Assembly: GCF_006228125.1 (NCBI RefSeq)
Contig: NZ_VDFY01000078.1
Span: forward strand, 1 to 52,211
DNA from: Micromonospora orduensis
Lineage (GTDB): Bacteria; Actinomycetota; Actinomycetes; Mycobacteriales; Micromonosporaceae
Direction of reading: 5' to 3'
Length of the DNA: 52,211 bases
The notes under the pieces were generated by a model, which had not been told where the DNA came from, did no database searches, and saw only the letters and a list, made by a program, of their open reading frames with translations. This document shows, one piece after another, positions 7,062 through 14,825 of this stretch; position 1 is the first letter of the stretch; each line of letters begins with the position of its first letter. Position numbers and translations under genes: made by a program.

Positions 7062-8813
7062 TCAGACGACCAGTAGCTGGTGGGCGGCCAGCTCGCGGTA
7101 GAGCGGGTCGGTGGCGCTCAGCTCGGCGTGGGTGCCCACGGCCACCACCCGGCCGCCGTCGAGGACGACGATCTGGTCGGCGTCGACCACGGTGGCGAGC
7201 CGGTGCGCCACGATCAACAACGTCCGGCGGACGGCCACCGCGTCGATGGCGCGGCGCAGGGCGGCCTCGTTGCGCGAGTCGAGGTTGCTCGTCGGTTCGT
7301 CGAGCAGCAGCACCGGCGGCCCGGCCAGGAGCGCCCGTGCGATGGCCAGGCGCTGCCGTTCGCCCCCGGAGAGCAGCACGCCACCCTCGCCGACCTGGAC
7401 GTCCAGGCCCTGCGGGTTGCGGTCGGCGAGGTGCGCGAGGTTGACCTCGTCGAGCACGGTGCGCAACCGGTCGTCGGAGGCGTCCGGGGTGGTGATCAGG
7501 AGGTTCTCGCGCAGCGTGCCGGCGAGCACGGGGGCCTCCTGCTCGACGTAGCCCAGCCGGGCCCGCAGCGCGTCGCGGGGCAGGTCCCGCACGTCGGTGC
7601 CGTCCAGGCGGACCGCGCCGTCGCTCACCTCGTAGAAGCGTTCGACAAGGGCCAGCAGGGTCGACTTGCCGGCGCCGGACGGGCCGACCAGGGCGGTCCG
7701 GGTGCCGGCCGGCACCGCGAAGCTGACCTCGTGCAGCACCGGCGCCCCGCCGGGGTAGCCGAACCCCACCCGCTCGAACTCGATCATCGGGGCGGGTCGG
7801 CGCGGGGTCGCCGTGGCTGCCCCCGACGCCGGCCGGTCCGCCGCGCCCTCCGCCGGCACGGTCAGGATCTCCTCGATCCGCTGCAACGCGCCCAGGCCGG
7901 ACTGCAACTGGGTGTACGCGCGCAGCACCTGGCCCAGCGGCAGGGCCAGGAAGAACAGGTACATGACGAAGGCGACCAGATCGCCGACGGTGATCGCGCC
8001 GGCGGCCACCCGCGCGCCGCCGACGCCCAGCACCAGCAGGAAGGCGCCCTGCACGGTGACCGAGCCCACGGGTCCGACCACCGCCTGCACCCGGGCCACC
8101 CGCAGTCCCGCCGTGTACGCCTCGCGGGCGCTGCCGGTGACCATCTCGGCCTCGCGGGCCTCGGCGCGGCTGGCCCGGATGGTCCGGGCGGCGGAGATGG
8201 CCCGCTCCACCGCGGAGGTCATCTCGCCGATCCGTTCCTGGGCGGCGCGGGCGAGGGCGCGGACCCGGCGGGCGAACGTGAGCGCGAAACCCAGACCGAG
8301 GCCCACCCCGAGCAGGGTGACGCCGAACAGCAGCGGGTCGAGCAGCACCATCGCGGTGCCGGCCCCGAGCACCATCACCGCCCCGGTGACCGTCTCGAAC
8401 AGGCCGGAGGTGACGACCGCCCGCAGCAGGGTGGTGTCGGAGCCGAGTCGGGAGAGCAGGTCGCCGGTGCGCCGGCTGTCGTACTCGGCGATGGGCAGCC
8501 GCAGCAGGTGCCCGGCCAGCCGCCGCCGGGTGCCCAGCACGAGCCCTTCGGCGGTGCGTTGCAGCAGGTAGTCGCGCAGACCACCGATCGCCGCGCCGAG
8601 CACCACGAGGGCCACTAGCACGGCGACGAGGTCGGAGACCCCGAGACCGCCGCTGACCCGGTCGAGCACCGACCGGGTCAGCAGCGGCTGAGCGAGGGAC
8701 GCCGCCGCGCCGACGAGCGACAGCGCGCCCACCACGGCGAGGGTGCCGCGGTGGTCCCGCAGGTACGGCAGCAGCGCGGCCAGGCCGGGAGGCCGGCGCT
8801 CGGAAGCGGTCAT
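7062..8813 (-). CDS. ABC exporter, fused membrane and ATPase domains
   Basis: A 583-residue half-transporter of the type that dimerises into a complete exporter. The membrane domain occupies residues 1-310 with about six hydrophobic helices. The ATPase domain follows: Walker A GPSGAGKST at 377-385, Q-loop near VEQEAP, signature LSGGE at 481-485, Walker B VLLLDE at 501-506, then the IVAHR switch histidine. Family members export lipids, drugs or peptides; the substrate here is unknown. The ATG start gives the normal family length and begins just before the first helix. The coupling region and D-loop are intact, so it should be active. Confidence 0.88.
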   Translation of the reverse strand: MTASERRPPGLAALLPYLRDHRGTLAVVGALSLVGAAASLAQPLLTRSVLDRVSGGLGVSDLVAVLVALVVLGAAIGGLRDYLLQRTAEGLVLGTRRRLAGHLLRLPIAEYDSRRTGDLLSRLGSDTTLLRAVVTSGLFETVTGAVMVLGAGTAMVLLDPLLFGVTLLGVGLGLGFALTFARRVRALARAAQERIGEMTSAVERAISAARTIRASRAEAREAEMVTGSAREAYTAGLRVARVQAVVGPVGSVTVQGAFLLVLGVGGARVAAGAITVGDLVAFVMYLFFLALPLGQVLRAYTQLQSGLGALQRIEEILTVPAEGAADRPASGAATATPRRPAPMIEFERVGFGYPGGAPVLHEVSFAVPAGTRTALVGPSGAGKSTLLALVERFYEVSDGAVRLDGTDVRDLPRDALRARLGYVEQEAPVLAGTLRENLLITTPDASDDRLRTVLDEVNLAHLADRNPQGLDVQVGEGGVLLSGGERQRLAIARALLAGPPVLLLDEPTSNLDSRNEAALRRAIDAVAVRRTLLIVAHRLATVVDADQIVVLDGGRVVAVGTHAELSATDPLYRELAAHQLLVV

Positions 8814-8854
8814 GCCGGGAACGGTAGTCCGCCCGGTCACGCCCGGACGCCAGG

Positions 8855-9943
8855 TCAGGCGGCCAGTACCACCTGTAGTTCCTGCCGTCGGCGTTCGGCC
8901 AGGTCGGTGAGCAGGGTGGCCGCCTCGTCGAACGGCACCACCGCCGAGACCAGGTGCTTGCGGATCCCGTCGCCGTACGCCCGCAGCAGGTCGATCGTCT
9001 CGGCGGAGAGCCGTTCCCGGTCCCAGGTCGGGGCGAGCCCGCGCGGCACCCGGCCGATCTGGGCGCAGCGCAGCGCCAGCCCGTTGTGGTGGAACTCCTC
9101 GCCGAGGCGGACCGCGTCCGCGCCGCCCTGGTAGAAGGCGAGGTCGATGACCGTGCCCTGCGGCCGGAGCAGCCGCAGGGCGAGCTGCAACGCCCACGCC
9201 TGCCCCCGGCACTGGAACACCACGTCGGCGCCCCGGTCACCGGCGGTGTGCGCCCACCGGGTCTTGAGCACGGCCGCCGGGTCGTCCGCCTCCGGGTCGA
9301 GGGTCTCCAGGCCGAGCGCCTCGGCGACCTGCCGGCGTTGTTCGGTCGGGTCGAGCACCACCACGGAGGCGGCCCCGTGCCGGCGGGCGAACAGGGCGGT
9401 CAGCAGGGCGACCACGCCGGCGCCCACCACCGCGACGCGCCGGCCGCGGACGCCGTCGCCGAGCGAGCGCACGTCCGTGCCGTGCAGGTCGGCGGCGGCG
9501 TGCAGCAGACCGTTGGCGCAGATCGGGCCCATGTGCGCGACGTAGACGCCGAGCAGCGGGTCCAGGTCGTCGGGCAGCGGCACGAACCGTTCGGCGACCG
9601 GGTCGGCCAGCCAGCCGGTGCGGTGCCCGTACGTCATCGCGCCGACCGTGCCCACCGCGACGGCCGGGGTCTCGCTCTCCACCACCCGGCCGACCTGCAT
9701 GTAGCCCAGCCGGGTCACCGGGTACGGGGTGCTCGCCTCGCCGGGCTGGAAAAGCCCCAGGTCGGCGTTCCAGGTGACGTTCAGGTACGGATTCGTACCC
9801 TTGACGTAGCTCAGCTCGGTGCCGGCGGAGACGCCGCTGAACAACGTCTCCACCCGGAAGGTGCCGGGGCGCAGCGGCGCGGCGTCCTGCTCCACCACCT
9901 CGACGCGGCCCGGCCCGGTGACCACCACGACCTTGTCACGCAT
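8855..9943 (-). CDS. MDR-family dehydrogenase lacking the usual catalytic zinc cysteine
   Basis: A 362-residue medium-chain dehydrogenase/reductase-fold protein. The nucleotide-binding GAGVVALLTALFARR motif is near residue 173. In the N-terminal catalytic domain the usual C-G-[IV]-C-G-T-D is replaced by SGVSAGTEL, so the catalytic zinc cysteine is missing, and no four-cysteine structural zinc loop is seen. The same SAGTEL variant occurs in some MDR enzymes acting on sugars or cofactors. Its start overlaps the end of the Gfo/Idh gene by eight bases, so the two are translationally coupled and probably act on one substrate. The physiological reaction is not known. Confidence 0.8.
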   Translation of the reverse strand: MRDKVVVVTGPGRVEVVEQDAAPLRPGTFRVETLFSGVSAGTELSYVKGTNPYLNVTWNADLGLFQPGEASTPYPVTRLGYMQVGRVVESETPAVAVGTVGAMTYGHRTGWLADPVAERFVPLPDDLDPLLGVYVAHMGPICANGLLHAAADLHGTDVRSLGDGVRGRRVAVVGAGVVALLTALFARRHGAASVVVLDPTEQRRQVAEALGLETLDPEADDPAAVLKTRWAHTAGDRGADVVFQCRGQAWALQLALRLLRPQGTVIDLAFYQGGADAVRLGEEFHHNGLALRCAQIGRVPRGLAPTWDRERLSAETIDLLRAYGDGIRKHLVSAVVPFDEAATLLTDLAERRRQELQVVLAA

Positions 9944-10946
9944 CGACGGTCACCCCGGGGCTGAGCACCGCGGGGCCGCTGGAGGTGGTGAGCCGCACGG
10001 CCGCGCCGGTGCGGGCCGAGTCGGACACCGCGAGGGCCAGCCGCTGGGTGGCCAGCGCCTCGGCGTACGGGACGCGTACGTCGTCGCCGACGCCGCGCAC
10101 CGCGTCGACGAAGGCGCGGTCCACGGCCACCCGGGCGGCCTCGGGGTCGGCCGGTACGTGCCGCTCGCCGTCGGCGTCGCGGATGGTCAGGCCCTCCTCG
10201 GTGAGCGACAGCGCCAACCCGTCGGCGAGGATCTCCAGCCCGGCGCGGTGCTTCCAGCCGAGCACACAGGCGGCGCTGAGAGTGCCGACCGCCCCGTTGG
10301 TGAAGCGCAGCACGGCGGTGGTCACCGAGTCGATGTCCGCTCCGTCGACCGGCGGGGGCGTGCCGTTGCCGTACGCGGTGACCTCGCTCACCTCGCCGAC
10401 CAGTGCCCGGACGAGGTCGAGCACGTGGGCGGCCTGTTCGACCACCGGGCCGCCGGAGCGGTCGCGCCGTGCCCACCACGCCACCGGGGGGACCTTGTCC
10501 AGCCAGGCGCCGCTGACCATGCGCACCGGACGGTCGGCGAGCAGCTCGCGGGCCTCGTCCACGACGCCGAGGTACCGCCAGTGGTGGCCGACGGCGGTCA
10601 GCACCCCCCGGCGGGTCACCTCGGCGGCGATGTGCTCGGCGGTGGCCAGGTCGACCGCGACGGGCTTCTCCACGAACATCGGCAGCCCGGCGTCGAGCAC
10701 CGCCTGCTCGGCCGGGCCGTGCGCGAACGGCGGCACGCACACGTACACCGCGTCCGGTCCGGCGGCCAGCAGTTCGGCGACGTCGGCGTGTGCCCGCGTC
10801 CCGTGCCGCGCGGCCAGCGTCGCGGCGGCGTCGGGCATGACGTCGGTCACCCCGATCAGCTCGACGTCATCGAACCCGTCCAGCACCCGCGCGTGGCGTT
10901 GTGCCACTCCCCCGGCGCCGACCAGACCCACCCGGCATCTACGCAT
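9936..10946 (-). CDS. Gfo/Idh/MocA family oxidoreductase
   Basis: A 336-residue NAD(P)-dependent oxidoreductase. The Rossmann motif GLVGAGGVAQRH is at residues 8-19 and the family catalytic-region motif VEKPVAVDL follows near residue 94. Members oxidise or reduce sugars and cyclitols. The ATG used has a GAAGGGG ribosome-binding site nine bases upstream; an in-frame ATG nine codons earlier has none. It is the first gene of a pair with the MDR dehydrogenase and diverges from gpgS, hinting at a link with sugar-phosphate or glycoside metabolism (inference). Confidence 0.85.
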   Translation of the reverse strand: MRRCRVGLVGAGGVAQRHARVLDGFDDVELIGVTDVMPDAAATLAARHGTRAHADVAELLAAGPDAVYVCVPPFAHGPAEQAVLDAGLPMFVEKPVAVDLATAEHIAAEVTRRGVLTAVGHHWRYLGVVDEARELLADRPVRMVSGAWLDKVPPVAWWARRDRSGGPVVEQAAHVLDLVRALVGEVSEVTAYGNGTPPPVDGADIDSVTTAVLRFTNGAVGTLSAACVLGWKHRAGLEILADGLALSLTEEGLTIRDADGERHVPADPEAARVAVDRAFVDAVRGVGDDVRVPYAEALATQRLALAVSDSARTGAAVRLTTSSGPAVLSPGVTVDA

Positions 10947-11143
10947 TCGACAACCCCTTCGAGAACTTTTCATGACCGCTGGGAGCAGTCCCCTGGCATG
11001 TGCGCAATCAAACGTTCATCCCCCGGGAACGCGGTGTCGTCACCTGCGTGATCAAGCTGTTGCCCTGGAAGCGGTTAGCGCATGGTCAGGAATGGGAACT
11101 ACCGAACGCGGTTCTTTCCGCCCACGATTCATAAGGGGTGCCA

Positions 11144-12160
11144 GTGCGGGATACGACATCGAGCGTGTCACCGGTGGTGGAGGCGTGGGCCACGTACCGG
11201 ACCACTTCGGCGGCGGACTGGCCGGCACGCCGGCTGCTGCGCGCCAAGGGCGACAGCCGGGTCAGCGTGGTGCTGCCGGCGCGCAACGAGGAGGCCACGG
11301 TCGGCGCCATCGTGTCGACCATCCGCGAGCACCTGATGGACCGGGTGGCCCTGGTCGACGAGCTGATCGTGGTGGACTCACGGTCGACCGACCGCACCGC
11401 GCAGGTGGCCCGGGCGGCCGGCGCGGAGGTGGTAAGCCAGGACGAGATGACCCGGGGTCTGCCCCGGCTCACCGGCAAGGGTGACGCGCTCTGGGCCGGC
11501 CTGGCCGCGGCCGAGGGCGACGTGGTGGCGTTCATCGACGCCGACCTGCGCGAGTTCCGGCCGCACTTCGTCAGCGGGCTGCTCGGCCCGCTGCTGACCG
11601 ACCCGTCGGTCGACTTCGTGAAGGGTTTCTACCACCGGCCCCTGGTCGGCGCGGCGGCAGTCGAGCAGGACGGTGGCGGCCGGGTGACGGAGTTGATGGC
11701 CCGACCGCTGCTCAACCTGTTCTGGCCGGAGCTGGCCGGGTTCGTGCAGCCGCTCGCCGGCGAGTACGCCGCACGGCGGGACGTGCTCGCCCGGGTCCCG
11801 TTCGTCTCCGGGTACGGGGTCGAGACGGCGATGCTGATCGACCTGCTGGACCTGGTCGGTCTGGACGCGTTGGCGCAGGTCGACCTCGGTGAGCGCAAGC
11901 ACCGCCACCAGGACACGGCGGCGCTCGGGCGGATGTCCGCGCAGATCATGTTGACGGCGTGGTCCCGGTTGCAGCGGCGCGGCTGGGCGAGCCCCGGCCT
12001 GTCGCCGGAGGCGCTGCTGACCCAGTTCCGTCGGGGCGGCTCGGACACGCTGCCGAACCTCGACCGGGAGATCGTGGTCAGCGACGTGTCCATCGAGGAG
12101 CGTCCGCCGCTGGCCGAGCTGCGTCACCAGCTGCCCCGCCGACGGGTGGCCGCGGCATGA
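11144..12160 (+). CDS. gpgS: Glucosyl-3-phosphoglycerate synthase
   Basis: A 338-residue GT-A fold glycosyltransferase. It has the features of GpgS: VVLPARNEEATVG near residue 42, VVDSRSTDRT, LTGKGDALW and the metal-binding IDADLREF with the DxD-like aspartates. GpgS joins glucose from an NDP-glucose donor to 3-phosphoglycerate, the first step toward glucosylglycerate and methylglucose lipopolysaccharides. The second of two close GTG codons is chosen because the AAGGGG ribosome-binding site lies five bases before it and overlaps the first. A glycosyltransferase gene follows after 19 bases, giving a likely two-gene operon. The upstream gap of about 200 bases is shared with the divergent Gfo/Idh gene. 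Confidence 0.85.
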   Translation: MRDTTSSVSPVVEAWATYRTTSAADWPARRLLRAKGDSRVSVVLPARNEEATVGAIVSTIREHLMDRVALVDELIVVDSRSTDRTAQVARAAGAEVVSQDEMTRGLPRLTGKGDALWAGLAAAEGDVVAFIDADLREFRPHFVSGLLGPLLTDPSVDFVKGFYHRPLVGAAAVEQDGGGRVTELMARPLLNLFWPELAGFVQPLAGEYAARRDVLARVPFVSGYGVETAMLIDLLDLVGLDALAQVDLGERKHRHQDTAALGRMSAQIMLTAWSRLQRRGWASPGLSPEALLTQFRRGGSDTLPNLDREIVVSDVSIEERPPLAELRHQLPRRRVAAA

Positions 12161-12179
12161 GTGACCGGGAGGTCCTCCG

Positions 12180-13337
12180 ATGAGTCTCACCGTCCTGATG
12201 AACGCCGGTCCGTGGCTGTCCGTGCCACCCCCCGGCTACGGCGGCATCGAGAACGTGATCGCCACGCTGGTGCCGGAGCTGCGGCGACTCGGCGTACGGG
12301 TGGTGCTCGCCTCGGTGGGCAGCAGCACCCTGCCGGTGGACGACCGGATGTCGGTCTTCGCCGACGAGCAGTTCGCCGCGTTGCAGCGCCCGTACAACCA
12401 GGTCTGCGGGATCGCCCAGGCGCACCTCGCCGGGGTGGTCCGCGAGCTGCACTCCCGCGACGACATCGACCTGGTGCACGACCACGTGGAGGCCGTCGGG
12501 CTGGCCACCCTGGCCGCGATGGGGCCGGCCGGTCCGCCGACCCTGCACACCCTGCACTGGGACCTGGCCAAGCACCCGGCGCTGTACGGCAGCCTGGACG
12601 GCGGCGCCCGGGTCCGGGTCAACGGTGTCTCCGCGTCCCAGCTGGCCCGGGCGCCGCTGGCGCTGCGGGAGCACTCGGTGGGGCACGTGCACCTGTCCAC
12701 CCCCCTGGCCGTGGACGCCGACCGCCGGCCCCGCCCGGAGAAGGGCGGGCATCTGCTGATCCTCGGCCGGATCAACCCGGGCAAGGGGCAGGACGTGGGT
12801 GCGCGGCTGGCGCACCGGGTCGGGATCCCGCTGGTGCTGGCCGGTCCGGTCGGCCCGTACCACCGTCCGGCCGAGCTGGCGGCGGCGGGCGACGAGGCCC
12901 GGCAGAATCCGGACGTGCGGTTCTTCCTCGACGAGGTGGCGCCGCACGTCGACGGTGACCTGGTCCGCTGGGTCGGGACGGTGGCCGGTCAGGAGCGCGA
13001 CGACCTGCTGGCCAGCGCCCGCGCCTCGCTGTTCCCGCTGCGGTGGGAGGAGCCCGGGGGTACGGCGGTGGTCGAGTCGCTGGCCCTGGGCACGCCGGTG
13101 GTGGCGACCGCCCGGGGCTGCCTGCCGGAGCTGATCGAGCACGGCCGCACCGGACTGTTGACGGCCGACGAGGACGAACTGGCCGACCTCGTGCTGGCCG
13201 CCGACCTGCTCGACCCCGACGAGTGCCGGCGGGTGGCCGCGCGCCGGTTCACCCCGGCGGTGATGGCGCAGCGTTACGTCGAGCTGTACCAGCGGGTCCG
13301 CGAGCTGGCCGGTACGACCCGGCTGCAACCGGTCTGA
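12180..13337 (+). CDS. GT4-family glycosyltransferase
   Basis: A 385-residue GT-B fold enzyme. The N-terminal domain opens with the glycine-rich PPPGYGGIENVIATLVPEL typical of GT4 enzymes. The C-terminal domain contains LLILGRINPGKGQD and the E-x7-E nucleotide-sugar site in PLRWEEPGGTAVVESLALGTPVV. A GGGAGG ribosome-binding site precedes the ATG. It follows gpgS closely and may act on the same glucosylglycerate-type acceptor or in trehalose/glycan metabolism, but donor and acceptor cannot be read from the sequence. No signal peptide or membrane anchor is visible. Confidence 0.82.
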   Translation: MSLTVLMNAGPWLSVPPPGYGGIENVIATLVPELRRLGVRVVLASVGSSTLPVDDRMSVFADEQFAALQRPYNQVCGIAQAHLAGVVRELHSRDDIDLVHDHVEAVGLATLAAMGPAGPPTLHTLHWDLAKHPALYGSLDGGARVRVNGVSASQLARAPLALREHSVGHVHLSTPLAVDADRRPRPEKGGHLLILGRINPGKGQDVGARLAHRVGIPLVLAGPVGPYHRPAELAAAGDEARQNPDVRFFLDEVAPHVDGDLVRWVGTVAGQERDDLLASARASLFPLRWEEPGGTAVVESLALGTPVVATARGCLPELIEHGRTGLLTADEDELADLVLAADLLDPDECRRVAARRFTPAVMAQRYVELYQRVRELAGTTRLQPV

Positions 13338-13358
13338 CCTGCCCCGGTGCCGTCGGCG

Positions 13359-13383
13359 GTTTGCCGGCGGCGGCACCGGGTAT
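13359..13383 (+). promoter_or_regulatory. SigB/SigF-type promoter for the DUF4383 gene
   Basis: GTTT, a 15-base spacer and GGGTAT, an exact match to the consensus form for this sigma family. The -10 element ends 39 bases before the start codon. Confidence 0.7.
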
Positions 13384-13422
13384 GCGCGGCGCCCACGCCC
13401 GCCGCGCAGCGAGGAGCCGGTG

Positions 13423-13881
13423 ATGGTCGGACCGATGGCGCACTCCCGGGCCCGGGCCAACCCGGCCGAGGGCAAGCCGCCGGTACGCCGCGCGGCGGCC
13501 ACGGTGGCTGTGGTGTTCCTGCTGGTCGGGGTGCTCGGCTTCGTGCCGGGGATCACCAGCGGCACGGGTGACCTGCGGTTCGCCGGGCACGGCTCGGGCG
13601 CGTTCCTGTTCGGCGTCTTCCAGGTGTCGGTGCTGCACAACCTCGTCCACCTGCTGTTCGGGGTGGCCGGCCTGGCGCTGGCGCGGACGGTCGGCGGCGC
13701 GCGGACGTTCCTGGTCGGCGGCGGCGCCGTCTACCTGGTGCTCTGGCTGTACGGGCTGGCGGTGGACCACGACACCGGCGCGAACGTCCTGCCGGTCAAC
13801 GACGCCGACGGCTGGCTGCACCTTGGCCTGGGCGTCGGCATGATCGCGCTGGGCCTGCTGACCGGGAGAGTGCGGCGGTGA
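13423..13881 (+). CDS. DUF4383 membrane protein
   Basis: A 152-residue protein with four predicted membrane helices (about 24-44, 66-86, 95-115 and 128-148). The pattern FxxxxHNxxHLLFGVAG, here VSVLHNLVHLLFGVAG, is the DUF4383 signature. Function is unknown. A GAGGAG ribosome-binding site supports the ATG; a GTG directly before it is in frame. The gene has its own SigB/SigF-type promoter and is followed by another such promoter for the STAS-HATPase gene, so these two are probably co-regulated rather than strictly co-transcribed. Confidence 0.82.
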   Translation: MVGPMAHSRARANPAEGKPPVRRAAATVAVVFLLVGVLGFVPGITSGTGDLRFAGHGSGAFLFGVFQVSVLHNLVHLLFGVAGLALARTVGGARTFLVGGGAVYLVLWLYGLAVDHDTGANVLPVNDADGWLHLGLGVGMIALGLLTGRVRR

Positions 13882-13907
13882 CCTGCGTCGGCCCGCCGGT
13901 CGGTCCG

Positions 13908-13933
13908 GTTTGGCGCTGCTCGGCCTCGGGTAG
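13908..13933 (+). promoter_or_regulatory. SigB/SigF-type promoter for the STAS-HATPase gene
   Basis: GTTT, a 16-base spacer, GGGTAG. It ends 39 bases before the proposed start codon. Confidence 0.68.
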
Positions 13934-13972
13934 TTGGCAGGTCCCGGCCCACCAGTGAATCGAGGGACCCGC

Positions 13973-14701
13973 ATGCCCAGCCGGATCACCTGCGAGGTGC
14001 GCGACACGGCACCGGTGGCGGTCGTCCGGCTCGCCGGCGCGCTGGACCTGGGCACCATGCGCTCGGTGCACCAGGCCCTCGACGGGGCGTTGGCCGCCCA
14101 GCCGGACGCGCTGGTGGTCGACCTCGCCGAGGTCACCGTCCGGGACCGGCTGGCGCTGTCGGTCTTCGCGGCCACGGCCCGGCGGGCCGAGGAGTGGCCG
14201 GCCGTGCCGGTGGTGCTCTGCGCTCCCCCGCCGGCCGCCGCGCGCTGGCTGGCCGAGTCGACGACGTGCCGGGTGGTTCCGGTGTCGCCGGATTGCGCGG
14301 AGGCGACCCGGATGGCCGGCGAAGCCAGTTCGCCCCGGCTGCGGACGCGCCTGGAACCGGTCGCCGGGGCCTGCCGACGGGCCCGGGAGCTGGTCGGGGA
14401 CGCGTGTGCGCGCTGGAACCTGCCGGAGGCCGCTGGTCCGGCCGCGCTGGTGCTCAGCGAACTGGTCGGCAACGTGGTCCGCCACGCGGGGACGCCGATG
14501 CAGGTCACGGTGACCCTGCGCCGGCCGTACCTGCACCTGGCCGTGGTGGACGGCAGCCGGGCGGCGGCAGAGCCGGCCGGGATGGACCTGCGCGCCGAGG
14601 GTGGCCGCGGGTTGCTGCTGGTGCGGGAGCTTGCGCAGCGGTGGGGCAGTGTGCCGACCGGTCCGGGCAAGGCTGTCTGGGCGTTGTTGCCGGTCGGCTG
14701 A
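13973..14701 (+). CDS. STAS-HATPase fusion protein (anti-sigma kinase type)
   Basis: A 242-residue protein joining an N-terminal STAS domain (about 5-100) to a C-terminal GHKL ATPase domain (about 120-240). The ATPase motifs are visible: N-box LSELVGNVVRHAG, the VVDGS turn and GGRGLLLVRELAQRWG. Alone, such ATPase domains are RsbW-type anti-sigma kinases and STAS domains are RsbV-type antagonists. In the STAS part the usual D-S-S-G-L phosphorylation site is replaced by DRLAL, so the phosphoacceptor serine is absent (R59). The ATG has a GAGGG ribosome-binding site. Its own promoter matches the SigB/SigF type and a sigma-STAS gene lies close by, so it is a good candidate for regulating that sigma factor. 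Confidence 0.8.
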   Translation: MPSRITCEVRDTAPVAVVRLAGALDLGTMRSVHQALDGALAAQPDALVVDLAEVTVRDRLALSVFAATARRAEEWPAVPVVLCAPPPAAARWLAESTTCRVVPVSPDCAEATRMAGEASSPRLRTRLEPVAGACRRARELVGDACARWNLPEAAGPAALVLSELVGNVVRHAGTPMQVTVTLRRPYLHLAVVDGSRAAAEPAGMDLRAEGGRGLLLVRELAQRWGSVPTGPGKAVWALLPVG

Positions 14702-14759
14702 GCGTTCACGGTGGTTCCACCGGTACTGGCGATCTGACCGAAATTACCGCTCTGGCCTG

Positions 14760-14784
14760 GTTTCATGGTGAGAGGGTCGGGTAG
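14760..14784 (+). promoter_or_regulatory. SigB/SigF-type promoter for ctaD
   Basis: GTTT, a 15-base spacer, GGGTAG. The -10 element ends 41 bases before the ctaD start codon. Confidence 0.68.
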
Positions 14785-14825
14785 GCACGCCCGTCCTTTC
14801 TGCCGTCACGACGGGGTGAGCAGCC

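Noticed and set aside
4667..7444. Very long plus-strand reading frame (about 925 codons) opposite SecA2
   Set aside because: It is a shadow of the secA2 coding strand: low-complexity V/H/G/Q composition, no ribosome-binding site, and the opposite frame has all SecA motifs.
6841..9240. Long minus-strand frame through the ABC exporter in another register
   Set aside because: It is arginine/alanine/proline-rich noise, whereas the adjacent frame carries all ABC motifs.
11074..11099. GTTA-N16-GGGAAC as a SigB/SigF-type promoter for gpgS
   Set aside because: Two -10 positions and one -35 position are off consensus, so it is not listed as a feature; it remains possible.
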